Below, piece by piece: positions 7,373 to 14,334 of a stretch of DNA of 15,389 nucleotides. Numbering within the stretch: the first letter of the stretch is position 1; each line of letters begins with the position of its first letter. Below the pieces are notes generated by a model that worked only from the letters and a program-made list of their open reading frames with translations, did not search any database and had not been told where the DNA came from. The stretch lies in the NCBI GenBank assembly GCA_946886325.1, contig CAMPIK010000011.1:1-15389 (forward strand). Direction: 5' to 3'. The position numbers and the translations under genes were made by a program. This DNA is from an uncultured Shinella sp. Lineage in GTDB: Bacteria > Pseudomonadota > Alphaproteobacteria > Rhizobiales > Rhizobiaceae.

Positions 7373-8024
7373 AGATGTCGAGCCTCCCTTCCGAGAGGAT
7401 CATTCTGCGGGCCTCCACCTGGTCCATCAGCGAGAGATCGTGGGTCGCGATCACGACCGCCGTGCCAAGGCGGTTCAATTCGAGAAAGAGGCTGAGCAGC
7501 CGGCGGGCCATCGGCGGATCGACATTGCCTGTCGGTTCATCGGCAAGCAGCAGTTCGGGCCGGTCGATCAGCGCGCGCGCGATGGCGGCGCGCTGTTTCT
7601 CGCCGCCGGAGAGGACGGGCGGCAGCACATTGATGCGCTCGCCGAGGCCGACCCATTTGAGAAGTTCCAGCACGTCCGCCTTGTAGGTGCTCTCCTCCTT
7701 GCCGCGCACCCTGAGCGGCAGGGCGACGTTCTCGTAGGTCGTGAGGTGGTCGAGCAGGCGAAAATCCTGGAAGACGATGCCGATGCGCCGGCGCAGCATG
7801 GGCAGTTCGTCGCGCGGGATCGTTGCGATGTCCCGGTCGAAGCTGCGGATCAGGCCGCGCGTCGGCTGCAGGGAGAGGAAGAGCAGGCGCAAAAGCGTGG
7901 TCTTGCCGGCGCCGGACGGGCCGGTCAGGAACTGGAACGAGCGGTGCGGGATGTCGAAGGTCAGGTCGCGAAGAATCTCCGGACCCATACCATAGCGCAA
8001 GCCGACATTCTCGAAGTGAATCAA
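7365..8024 (-). CDS. ftsE: Cell division ATP-binding protein FtsE
   Basis: The product is a 219-residue ABC ATPase that pairs with FtsX at the division site. Walker A is GPSGAGKT (35-42), the Q-loop glutamine is Q86 in VFQDFRLL, the ABC signature is LSGGEKQ (138-144), Walker B is LLLADEP (158-164) and the H-loop is H195. The most likely start is TTG at 8024-8022, because family proteins begin with M-I-H-F-E-N-V-G-L-R-Y and 219 residues is the usual length. No good ribosome-binding site precedes it. An in-frame TTG at 8138 would add 38 residues unlike FtsE. The gene overlaps ftsX and heads the cluster ftsE-ftsX-ydcF-like-plsC. Expression probably starts in the palindrome-bearing divergent region upstream. 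Confidence 0.95.
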   Translation of the reverse strand: MIHFENVGLRYGMGPEILRDLTFDIPHRSFQFLTGPSGAGKTTLLRLLFLSLQPTRGLIRSFDRDIATIPRDELPMLRRRIGIVFQDFRLLDHLTTYENVALPLRVRGKEESTYKADVLELLKWVGLGERINVLPPVLSGGEKQRAAIARALIDRPELLLADEPTGNVDPPMARRLLSLFLELNRLGTAVVIATHDLSLMDQVEARRMILSEGRLDIYD

Positions 8025-8234
8025 TGGGTCAATCCGGTTCTGGTCAGCGCGATCCCCGTCTTTGCCGACGCGCTGCCCGGACGGCGGATCGCATGGAAAC
8101 AAGGCCCCTCCAAGGCCGGTTTCCGAAGCATTAACCAATATGGTTTACGTTTCGTAAGGATTCGATTCAATGCCCGAGTTCTTGCGGGTGAAATTGACCT
8201 GCCGCGATCCGTCGCGGCGAGGGAGGTGACGCCA
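8025..8234. promoter_or_regulatory. Divergent intergenic region ftsE / DUF3426-like gene with two abutting dyads
   Basis: This 210-bp non-coding gap must hold the promoters for both divergent genes. It contains two perfect 5+3+5 inverted repeats that share one base: AACCA-ATA-TGGTT at 8133-8145 and TTACG-TTT-CGTAA at 8145-8157. The dyad centres lie 12 bp apart. The left edge reads TTAACCAA (8131-8138), close to the TTAACCAT half-site associated with CtrA in Caulobacter, but there is no second TTAA at the N7 spacing. The stretch is AT-richer than its surroundings, as expected for a promoter. I could not place convincing -35/-10 boxes for either direction. Confidence 0.45.
8222..8226 (+). promoter_or_regulatory. 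Ribosome-binding site deciding the DUF3426-like start
   Basis: GGAGG at 8222-8226 lies eight bases before the ATG at 8235, ideal spacing. It fixes this ATG as the start, although the reading frame is open far upstream through the antisense of ftsE. Confidence 0.75.
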
Positions 8235-8918
8235 ATGACAGCCTTTCGTTCGAAGCCGCGTGGAACGGACCGTTCCGTCGATCTCATCCTGCCCGAGCCC
8301 GCGCCGATCCGTGGTGCCGCGGTCCTCCGCCGCCGGTTCGACGTCGTGGACGCGCAGTTCGTGGTGCTTCCGCTGGCAAGCCAGACCTGGGACAGGCGGG
8401 TGCGCAACGACAATCGTCGGCCCGTGACCCAGCCGGTGAAGGAACTGGCGCCGTGGCTGCGCCGTTCGATCGGTCTTGGCGTCGGCGCACTCAAGCTCAC
8501 GGAGCGCTTCCTGCAATGGTTGCCGGCACGGGGTTTCGCGGCCGTCATCGCGCTCACGTTTCTCGCGGTGTTCTCCCTTTCTGGCGGCTTGTCGGCGCTC
8601 CGCGCGGCATTCGCAGCGCCGGTCGCGCCGTCTCTCGCGATCACGGAGGTGACAAAGCGGATCGAGGACCAGAACGGCATGAAGGTGCTCGCGGTCTACG
8701 GAACCGTCGAAAACGGCGCGTCCGAGAGCCGCGTTACGCCTGGAATATCCGTCGATATCATCGCCTCGGGTCGCGTCACGACGCAGCGGGTCACGACGTT
8801 CGATGCGCCGCTGCCGGCCGGCGGGCAGGAGAGCTTCGTGCTGCGCGTGCCCTATTCCGGCTCAAAAATGCCGGAAGTCGCGGTTTCCTTCGAAGCGGCT
8901 GGTGCGCCGGCCGAGTGA
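8235..8918 (+). CDS. Single-pass membrane protein with DUF3426-like C-terminal domain, no zinc ribbon
   Basis: The product is 227 residues. A basic, probably cytoplasmic N-terminal region (1-98) is followed by one transmembrane segment at about 100-120 and then a periplasmic beta-sandwich-like domain. That domain (about 134-222) has the pattern L-A-I-x-E-V...VLAVYGTVEN...V-D-I-I...LPAGGQESFVLRVPYS...VAVSFEA, typical of DUF3426 or FxLYD-type domains. In many proteobacteria, and as I recall in rhizobial genes at this locus, such proteins begin with an MJ0042-type CxxC zinc ribbon. No CxxC pair occurs here or in the frame immediately upstream. The start is set by a good ribosome-binding site. 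It is divergent from ftsE and 70 bp upstream of hpt, so probably cotranscribed with it. The function is unknown; a role in envelope sensing or assembly is a guess. Confidence 0.78.
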   Translation: MTAFRSKPRGTDRSVDLILPEPAPIRGAAVLRRRFDVVDAQFVVLPLASQTWDRRVRNDNRRPVTQPVKELAPWLRRSIGLGVGALKLTERFLQWLPARGFAAVIALTFLAVFSLSGGLSALRAAFAAPVAPSLAITEVTKRIEDQNGMKVLAVYGTVENGASESRVTPGISVDIIASGRVTTQRVTTFDAPLPAGGQESFVLRVPYSGSKMPEVAVSFEAAGAPAE

Positions 8919-8988
8919 CTGTGCTAAGCGGCACGAAAGGGTGGCCGGGTGAGGCCGCCGCAATCTTGCCGACCGGAGTGGCGTTGCG

Positions 8989-9534
8989 ATGCATGTAGTG
9001 CGCGGAAAGACCATCGATACCCTTTTCAGCGCCGAAGTGATCGCCGCTCGAAACAATGAGCTGGCCGCCCAGATCAAGGCCGGGCCGATCCAGGACCTGC
9101 TGGTCATCTCCATCCTGAAGGGTTCCTTCATCTTCGCAGCCGACCTCATCCGGGCGATGCATTCCGCCGGGCTCGCGCCCGAAGTCGAGTTCATCACGCT
9201 TTCGAGCTACGGCAAGGGAACGGTTTCGCAGGGCGTCAAGATCATCAAGGACATCGATAGCGACGTCACCGGGCGCGATATCCTGTTGATCGACGATATC
9301 CTGGAGTCCGGCCGGACGCTTCGTTTTGCCAAGGAACTGATGTACGAGCGCGGCGCCCGAAACGTCACGATCGCCGTCCTGCTCGACAAGAGCGTGAAGC
9401 GCGAGGTCGAGCTCAATGCCGACTATATCGGCTTCGAATGCCCCGATTATTTCGTCGTCGGCTACGGCATGGACGTGGCCTATGCCTTTCGCGAATTGCC
9501 GTTCGTCGGCATCGTCACGGGCGACGCCGCTTAG
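8989..9534 (+). CDS. hpt: Hypoxanthine phosphoribosyltransferase
   Basis: This 181-residue cytosolic purine-salvage enzyme converts hypoxanthine (and often guanine) plus PRPP to IMP (GMP). The PRPP-binding motif is ILLIDDILESGRT (98-110), with the two acidic residues D102 and D103. SILKGSFIFAADL (41-53) is the pyrophosphate-binding loop region. FITLSSYGKGT (68-78) is the flexible loop, and the purine-binding end DYIGFECPDYFVVGYGMD (145-162) contains the expected aromatic and acidic residues. Length is normal. GGAG at 8974-8977 is eleven bases before the ATG, which is acceptable. It sits between the DUF3426-like gene and the CpdR-like gene on the same strand. Confident family call; base preference is inferred. 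Confidence 0.96.
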   Translation: MHVVRGKTIDTLFSAEVIAARNNELAAQIKAGPIQDLLVISILKGSFIFAADLIRAMHSAGLAPEVEFITLSSYGKGTVSQGVKIIKDIDSDVTGRDILLIDDILESGRTLRFAKELMYERGARNVTIAVLLDKSVKREVELNADYIGFECPDYFVVGYGMDVAYAFRELPFVGIVTGDAA

Positions 9535-9660
9535 GCCGACCTTCAGATTCCCCCACGGCCCGTTTACCGATCGCAAAGGAAACTCTGGTCTCTTGCGGTC
9601 GGGCTGGCAGTGAACCTGCGGCGGACGGGCCGCGCGACCGGAACGCGATGAGGCGTTTCA

Positions 9661-9667
9661 AAGGGGG
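9661..9667 (+). promoter_or_regulatory. Ribosome-binding site favouring the second ATG of the CpdR-like gene
   Basis: AAGGGGG at 9661-9667 is only one base from the ATG at 9669 but four from the ATG at 9672. The second ATG is therefore the better start, although both are in frame and differ by a single methionine. Confidence 0.55.
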
Positions 9668-9671
9668 AATG

Positions 9672-10031
9672 ATGGCGAAGATCCTGATCACCGAGGACGA
9701 GGATGCCCTGCGCATTTTCGTGGCGCGCGCCCTGAAGCTCGATGGCCACGAGACTGTCGAGGCCGGCGACGGTGCCGCCGGACTGGAAGCGCTGCGCGGC
9801 GGCGCGTTCGACCTGCTGCTCTCCGATATCCGCATGCCTGTCATGGACGGCATCGAACTGGCGCACCGCGCGTCCGAATCGCATCCTGGCCTGAAGATCC
9901 TGCTGATGACCGGCTATGCCGAACAGCGCGAGCGGGCAGAAGACCTGAACGGCAAGGTCGTCGATGTCGTCAGCAAGCCCTTCAGCCTGCCGGATATCCG
10001 CATGGCCGTGGCCCGCGCCCTGGCGGCCTGA
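9672..10031 (+). CDS. cpdR: CpdR-type single-domain response regulator
   Basis: The product is 119 residues, a stand-alone receiver domain with no output domain. Acidic pocket residues are E8 and D9 in ITEDED. The phosphoacceptor is D52 in LLSDIRMPVMDG, with the switch threonine T80 in LLMTGYAEQ and the conserved lysine K102 in SKPF. Length, the KILITEDED start and MTGYAEQRERA match CpdR. In Caulobacter, unphosphorylated CpdR binds ClpXP and primes degradation of cell-cycle regulators, and phosphorylation through CckA-ChpT switches it off. Rhizobia can carry two CpdR paralogues, and which one this is cannot be told from sequence alone. It lies 137 bp after hpt and converges with the TIGR02302 gene. 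The frame is open further upstream, but that part has no receiver similarity. Confidence 0.87.
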   Translation: MAKILITEDEDALRIFVARALKLDGHETVEAGDGAAGLEALRGGAFDLLLSDIRMPVMDGIELAHRASESHPGLKILLMTGYAEQRERAEDLNGKVVDVVSKPFSLPDIRMAVARALAA

Positions 10032-10071
10032 CGCCTTCGCCAAACCTGACAGAGCGCCGGCTTGCCGTGTC

Positions 10072-12699
10072 CTATTGGATGCCGAGCAGGCGTTCCAGAT
10101 ATTGCCGCTCCAGTCCCGGTGACATGCCGGTTCCGAGGCGCCGGCGGATTTCGTCGAGAATCTCGCGGGCCCGCTGGATGTCGATCTCTTCGGGAATTTG
10201 CGTGCGGCCGTCATAATCCGGCCCTTCGGCGCTTGTCGGACGATCGCGGCCGAGCGGATCGCGTCCATTCCGGCCCGCCTGCGGAATGCCCTGGCCGGGT
10301 CCCTGGCCCTGACCCATGGCCTGCATCTGGTTCATCATGTCCTGTGCGCCCTGGCGCAGCGCCTCCAGCGCGCGGCCCTGGCTTCCGACGGCCGATTCGC
10401 CGCGACCCTGACCAAGCGATTCGGAGGCGCCGTCCATCTCGCGTCCGGCCTGGCCGAAGCCTTCGCCGGGCTCCATGCCCATGCCCTTCAAAGCTTCGCC
10501 TAGTTCGCCCAATTGTTTTGACAGCGCTTCCTGCTGCGCTTTCAGGTCCTTCAGGGCCTGTCGCAGTTGTTCGGCGGTCATCTGGTCGGTCGGCGACTGC
10601 TGGCCGTTGTCGCCCGGTTGCTGCTCGGATTGTTCGCCTTCCTCACCTTCCTGGCCGGGCTGCGGATCGCCGCGCTGCATGCGGTCGCGCAGCGCCTGGT
10701 CAAAGTTGAAGGTCTGGTCCATCAGCCGCTGCTGCTCCTGCATCAGCTTTCCGAGCTTGTCCATCTGCTGGCGCATCGCGTCGTTCTGCTGGCCTTGCTG
10801 TCCCTGCTGCATGCGGCCTGCCTGCAGGTTGTTCATCATGCGCTGCATTTCGGACAGAAGCTGGCGCGCCTGATCCTTCGAGCCGGATCGCGCCAGATTC
10901 TCGATCTGGTCCATCATGCGCTCGAGATCCTGCTGGCGCAGGACCTGACCCTGCTGGGCCTGTTGCTGCATCTGGCCGTTCTTCTGCGCCTGCCGCGCCA
11001 GTTCCTGCATATAGGCCTGCATGGCCTCGCGCAGTTCCTGCATAAGCTTGGCGATTTCCTCATCCGAAGCATCGCGCTCGAGCGCGTCGGCCAGCGCTTT
11101 TTGAGCGTCGCGCAGCCGCCGATCTGCAAGAGAGAGATTGCCGTCTTCGATGCCAAGAGCGATCTCCCAGAGATAGTCCGCAGTCTCGCGCTTGAGGTCG
11201 TCGTTATAGGCGAGTTTCATGCGCGCCTGCGCCGATTTCAGCAGCAGGTAATGCGTCAGGTTGGGGATCGTTTCTTCCGGCCGGATCATCAGCGCCTGGT
11301 TGAGCGCGATGGCCTTCGGCATCTGGTTGGCGTCGAGCGCGAAGACCTGACGCTGCTCTGCGACGGCAGCGGCCAGCGGTTCGAAGAAGTTGCGGGCCGG
11401 CAGGACCATTTCCTGCGGCTGGCTGCGGCCTTCCTGACCGGCGGCGTCGCGCGCGACGAGGGTGATCCTGACGCGCTTGCCCGCCATCGGATGTTCGGAA
11501 ATGTTGCGGCTCGTCGTGCCCTTGGCATCGCGGGCGCTGCGGCGCGGCAGATCGAGGCGGTACTCCGGCGGCGGATAGAGCGGCCGGGCATCGGCGGCCT
11601 GCTCTTCGACAGGCACGATTTCCGCCCAGGCATCCTGGATGCCGTAGTCGTCCTTGGCGATGAAGCTGATTTCGAGCGCTGCCGCGACCGTCTGTTTCGG
11701 CAGACCGTCGAAAGCAATGTCCGGAACGCGGTCCGGAATGACGGAAAAGGCCCAGGTGCGCCCGTCGATTGCCAGTTCACCGTCGCGGGTGATCTTGTAG
11801 AGCATCGTCTGCGGGCCGCTCGCGGCCGCAACGTTCTGCTGCGTGTCGCCAGCCGGTGTTCCGCCTTCGGCTGCCTTTTCCTTTTCGTCCGGGAGCGTCG
11901 GCTCGATCACCTCGGCTTCGGTCTCTTCCTGGCCCCGGTAGGACACATCGGCTTTCCCGTCCGCTCCGGTCACCCGCACGGTCAATTCGCTGAACTGCGG
12001 GATGCGGATTTCTCCGGCAACCGTCTCTGTGGTGCCGGTCAGGAAGACGGGCGCGCGGCCGGTATGCGCCGGCGGCGTGACCCAGGCGTCGATGCGCACG
12101 TCGGGCTGTGCCTCGGCCGGCTGGCGCAGCGTCACGATGTCGGTCAGCAGTCCGCCGCGGTTCGAATAGGAAAACGCGAAGGCGACGGCGACGAGAAGCA
12201 GCGGGACGGCGCGCAAGGCGTGGCGGTCGTGGCGCGCGATGTCGGGCTCAGGAAGGCCAGCCTGCAAGGCGCCGATCATCCGTGCCATGCGGGTCTGGTG
12301 CTCGCGCCAGAGTGCTTCGGCGAGCGGGCCGCCGCCTGCGGGCCTGTCGTCCTGCACGCGGATCGCCTGGTGCACAAGGCCGTTCCGCTCCTCCAGCATG
12401 CGGTGGGCGCGATCGGGCTCCGGCCATGCGGCGCCCTTCAGGCGAGAAACAAGCCATACAAGACCGGCAATGAAGGCGGCAATCGTACCGACATGAAGCC
12501 AGGCCGGAACATGGCGGAAATAGCCGAACCAGGTGAGCGACAGAAAGACGGCGACAAGAAGCAGGATCGGCAGAAGGGGCGGCAGCAGGGCCTCGGCGAA
12601 GAGCACGGCCTGCGCGGCAATGCGTTTCGGCTTCAGCCGGCGGGCCACCTCGCTGCCCGCATTTCGATCTTCGCTGGATGCGTTGCCGTTGCCGATCAT
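10072..12699 (-). CDS. TIGR02302/DUF4175 family large membrane protein
   Basis: The product is 875 residues from the ATG at 12699, which has GAGGG just upstream; a GTG at 12771 would add 24 residues of little character. Two N-terminal transmembrane segments (about 38-60 and 66-86) and a third at about 162-178 are followed by a probable periplasmic region of beta domains (about 200-435; note VTPPAHTGRAPVFL at 207-220 and FIAKDDYGIQDAWAEI at 346-361). A helical part (about 440-570) then runs into a long Gln/Met/Gly-rich coiled-coil region (about 560-800, many QQGQ-type runs). The last 40 residues (IPEEIDIQRAREILDEIRRR...ERQYLERLL, 836-872) are a compact conserved tail. I know of no established function. 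It is transcribed alone, after lysA (167 bp away), and converges with the CpdR-like gene. Family call from architecture. Confidence 0.86.
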   Translation of the reverse strand: MIGNGNASSEDRNAGSEVARRLKPKRIAAQAVLFAEALLPPLLPILLLVAVFLSLTWFGYFRHVPAWLHVGTIAAFIAGLVWLVSRLKGAAWPEPDRAHRMLEERNGLVHQAIRVQDDRPAGGGPLAEALWREHQTRMARMIGALQAGLPEPDIARHDRHALRAVPLLLVAVAFAFSYSNRGGLLTDIVTLRQPAEAQPDVRIDAWVTPPAHTGRAPVFLTGTTETVAGEIRIPQFSELTVRVTGADGKADVSYRGQEETEAEVIEPTLPDEKEKAAEGGTPAGDTQQNVAAASGPQTMLYKITRDGELAIDGRTWAFSVIPDRVPDIAFDGLPKQTVAAALEISFIAKDDYGIQDAWAEIVPVEEQAADARPLYPPPEYRLDLPRRSARDAKGTTSRNISEHPMAGKRVRITLVARDAAGQEGRSQPQEMVLPARNFFEPLAAAVAEQRQVFALDANQMPKAIALNQALMIRPEETIPNLTHYLLLKSAQARMKLAYNDDLKRETADYLWEIALGIEDGNLSLADRRLRDAQKALADALERDASDEEIAKLMQELREAMQAYMQELARQAQKNGQMQQQAQQGQVLRQQDLERMMDQIENLARSGSKDQARQLLSEMQRMMNNLQAGRMQQGQQGQQNDAMRQQMDKLGKLMQEQQRLMDQTFNFDQALRDRMQRGDPQPGQEGEEGEQSEQQPGDNGQQSPTDQMTAEQLRQALKDLKAQQEALSKQLGELGEALKGMGMEPGEGFGQAGREMDGASESLGQGRGESAVGSQGRALEALRQGAQDMMNQMQAMGQGQGPGQGIPQAGRNGRDPLGRDRPTSAEGPDYDGRTQIPEEIDIQRAREILDEIRRRLGTGMSPGLERQYLERLLGIQ

Positions 12700-12799
12700 C
12701 AGCCCTCGTGTCCGGTTGACGTGCCAGCCGGATTGGCCGGCAACCTTGGCTTTCCGGCAAAAGGATAACACTCTTTGTGGCGAAGACGAGGGCGCGCGC

Positions 12800-12829
12800 G
12801 AAAACGTGATCGTCGATCACGCGGTTTTC
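12800..12829. repeat. Nested inverted repeat between lysA and the TIGR02302 gene
   Basis: CGTGATCG-T-CGATCACG (12805-12821) is a perfect 8+1+8 palindrome. It is flanked by a second pair of arms, GAAAAC (12800-12805) and GTTTTC (12824-12829), separated on the right by a three-base bulge. It lies 106-122 bp upstream of the TIGR02302 start and about 40 bp downstream of the lysA stop. On the minus strand the inner hairpin is followed by GTTTTC. It could be an operator, or a weak terminator for lysA. Confidence 0.5.
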
Positions 12830-12851
12830 AGAGGTTATGCGCCGTTCGCCG

Positions 12852-12869
12852 AAAAAGCCGAAAGGCTCA
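12852..12869 (-). terminator. Candidate intrinsic terminator overlapping the lysA stop codon
   Basis: On the minus strand the sequence reads AGCC-TTTC-GGCT followed by TTTT (plus-strand coordinates: stem 12856-12859 with 12864-12867, T-run 12852-12855). The stem begins within the TGA of lysA (12869-12867). A four-pair GC-rich stem with one possible extra G-U pair and a short U-run makes a minimal terminator. The larger hairpin at 12800-12829 lies just beyond. Confidence 0.4.
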
Positions 12870-14135
12870 GGCAAGCCAGGCGGGCAGCGCATCCAGCCCG
12901 ATCAGGTCCTCATAGGTCGGGCGCGGGCGAATCACGTGGAATTCGCCGCCCTTGACCAGCACTTCCGGCACGAGAAGCCGCGAATTGTAGGTGCCGGCCT
13001 GCACGGCGCCATAGGCACCGGCCGAGCCGACGGCGATGAGGTCGCCGGAGCGCGGCATCGCCATTTCGCGGTCGAGCGCCAGATAGTCGCCCGTCTCGCA
13101 GACGGGACCGACGACGTCCGCCTTGATGCGCGGCGCATTGGCGGCCGAAAGGCGCACCGGCTGGATTTCGTGCCAGGCCTCGTAGAGCGTCGGGCGGATG
13201 AGGTCGTTCATCGCCGCGTCGACGACGACGAAGGTCTTCTGCCCGCCGTCCTTCACGTAGATCACTTCGGTGACGAGGATGCCGGCATTGCCGACGATCA
13301 GCCGGCCGGGTTCCGTCACGATCCGGCAATCGAGCCCCTTCAACTGGTTTTTGACGATCTCCGCATAGGCGTCGGGCAGCGGCGGCGGCTGGTTGTCGGT
13401 CTTGTAGGGAATGCCGAGGCCGCCGCCGACATCGACGTGGTCGATCGCATGGCCGTCGCCGCGCAGCGTATCGACCAGTTCGCGCAGCAGCTTGAAGGCG
13501 TCGTCGAAGGGCTGCAGCTCGGTGATCTGGCTGCCGATATGCATGTCGATCCCGGTGACTTTTATACCGGGCAGGGTTGCGGCATGGGCGTAGACGGCGC
13601 GGGCGCGTTCCCAGGAAATGCCGAACTTGTTTTCCTTCTTGCCCGTCGAGATTTTCGCATGGGTGCGGGCATCGACGTCGGGGTTGATGCGGAAGGAGAC
13701 ATGCGCCTGCTTGCCGGCCTTCACGGCGCGGGCGTTCAGAACCTCCAGTTCCGGCTCCGATTCGACGTTGAAGCAGTAGATGCCGGCCTCGATGCCGAGG
13801 TCCATTTCGCGCGGCGTCTTGCCGACGCCGGAAAACATGATGCGCGAGGCGGGGATGCCGGCGGCGAGCGCCCGGCGCAGTTCGCCTTCGGAGACCACAT
13901 CGACGCCGGCGCCGAGCCGGGCGAGCGTCTTCAGCACCGCCTGGTTGGAATTCGCCTTCATGGCATAGCAGACCATGGCATCGACGCCGTCGAAGGCCTG
14001 CGAGAAGACCTTGTAGTGCCGCTCGAGCGTCGCCGTCGAATAGACGTAGAAGGGCGTGCCGACGGCCTTGGCGATCTCGGGGACGGGCACGTCCTCGGCG
14101 AAGAGAATGCCGTCGCGATATTCGAAATGGTTCAC
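12867..14135 (-). CDS. lysA: Diaminopimelate decarboxylase
   Basis: This 422-residue PLP enzyme decarboxylates meso-diaminopimelate to L-lysine, the last step of lysine synthesis. The PLP Schiff-base lysine is K60 in CYAMKANSN. HIGSQ (199-203), the glycine loop DVGGGLG (235-241) that holds PLP phosphate, and EPGR (275-278) are in the expected order. The dimer-interface active-site motif is CETGD (346-350), followed by the GAYG segment (373-376). Length is normal for group IV decarboxylases of the LysA type. The start ATG is 13 bp after the lptM stop, so argH-lptM-lysA reads as one transcription unit. A candidate terminator overlaps its stop codon. The CETGD motif and the substrate-loop sequence argue for DAP rather than ornithine or arginine as substrate. 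Confidence 0.97.
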   Translation of the reverse strand: MNHFEYRDGILFAEDVPVPEIAKAVGTPFYVYSTATLERHYKVFSQAFDGVDAMVCYAMKANSNQAVLKTLARLGAGVDVVSEGELRRALAAGIPASRIMFSGVGKTPREMDLGIEAGIYCFNVESEPELEVLNARAVKAGKQAHVSFRINPDVDARTHAKISTGKKENKFGISWERARAVYAHAATLPGIKVTGIDMHIGSQITELQPFDDAFKLLRELVDTLRGDGHAIDHVDVGGGLGIPYKTDNQPPPLPDAYAEIVKNQLKGLDCRIVTEPGRLIVGNAGILVTEVIYVKDGGQKTFVVVDAAMNDLIRPTLYEAWHEIQPVRLSAANAPRIKADVVGPVCETGDYLALDREMAMPRSGDLIAVGSAGAYGAVQAGTYNSRLLVPEVLVKGGEFHVIRPRPTYEDLIGLDALPAWLA

Positions 14136-14148
14136 GGGTGCGGGTCCG

Positions 14149-14334
14149 TCAGAGAAGGGGGTCGAGAAGGAAGGGGCGGTCTTCGACGTCCTGTTTCACC
14201 GTCGTGCCGTCCGCCCGTTTGACGACCGGCCCGGCGCCCGGCGCGTCCAGATCGTCCTTGCGGCCGCAGGATGCCAGCATCGTTCCGGCAAGTGCCAGAG
14301 CAAGGACCATTCTGCCGAAACTACCCCAGTTCAT
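14149..14334 (-). CDS. lptM: Small lipoprotein, LptM (YifL)-like
   Basis: The product is 61 residues: a short signal peptide with hydrophobic core MVLALALAGTML (9-20), lipobox LASC with C23 as the lipidated cysteine, then a conserved CGRKDDLDAP start (23-32). The tail is short and hydrophilic, ending in FLLDPLL. The size, and the CGxKxxLxxP pattern right after the lipobox, are those of LptM (formerly YifL), an outer-membrane lipoprotein shown in E. coli to help maturation of the LptD-LptE LPS translocon. No +2 aspartate follows the cysteine (G24), consistent with outer-membrane sorting. It lies between argH and lysA, 13 bp from lysA; E. coli yifL is likewise beside a DAP/lysine gene (dapF). 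The whole body is too short for a domain-based proof. Confidence 0.82.
   Translation of the reverse strand: MNWGSFGRMVLALALAGTMLASCGRKDDLDAPGAGPVVKRADGTTVKQDVEDRPFLLDPLL

Noticed and set aside
7440..8234. Upstream extension of the DUF3426-like frame through the antisense of ftsE
   Set aside because: A strong GGAGG eight bases before the ATG at 8235 fixes the start, and the extension only mirrors ftsE codons and has no CxxC zinc ribbon.
9438..9671. Longer N-terminus for the CpdR-like protein
   Set aside because: The extra 78 codons overlap hpt and have no receiver similarity. The ribosome-binding site at 9661-9667 and the normal CpdR length support 9672.
10567..12768. Plus-strand open frame of more than 700 codons opposite the TIGR02302 gene
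   Set aside because: It is fully antisense to a gene with clear membrane segments, coiled coil and conserved tail. The long frame comes from high GC and Gln-rich codons read backwards (CAG/CTG giving leucine and histidine runs), and no family motif is visible.
12837..14222. Plus-strand open frame of about 460 codons opposite lysA
   Set aside because: It is antisense to lysA, whose motifs are complete. The frame is rich in Arg, Asp, Gly and His with no domain pattern, typical of a GC-rich shadow.
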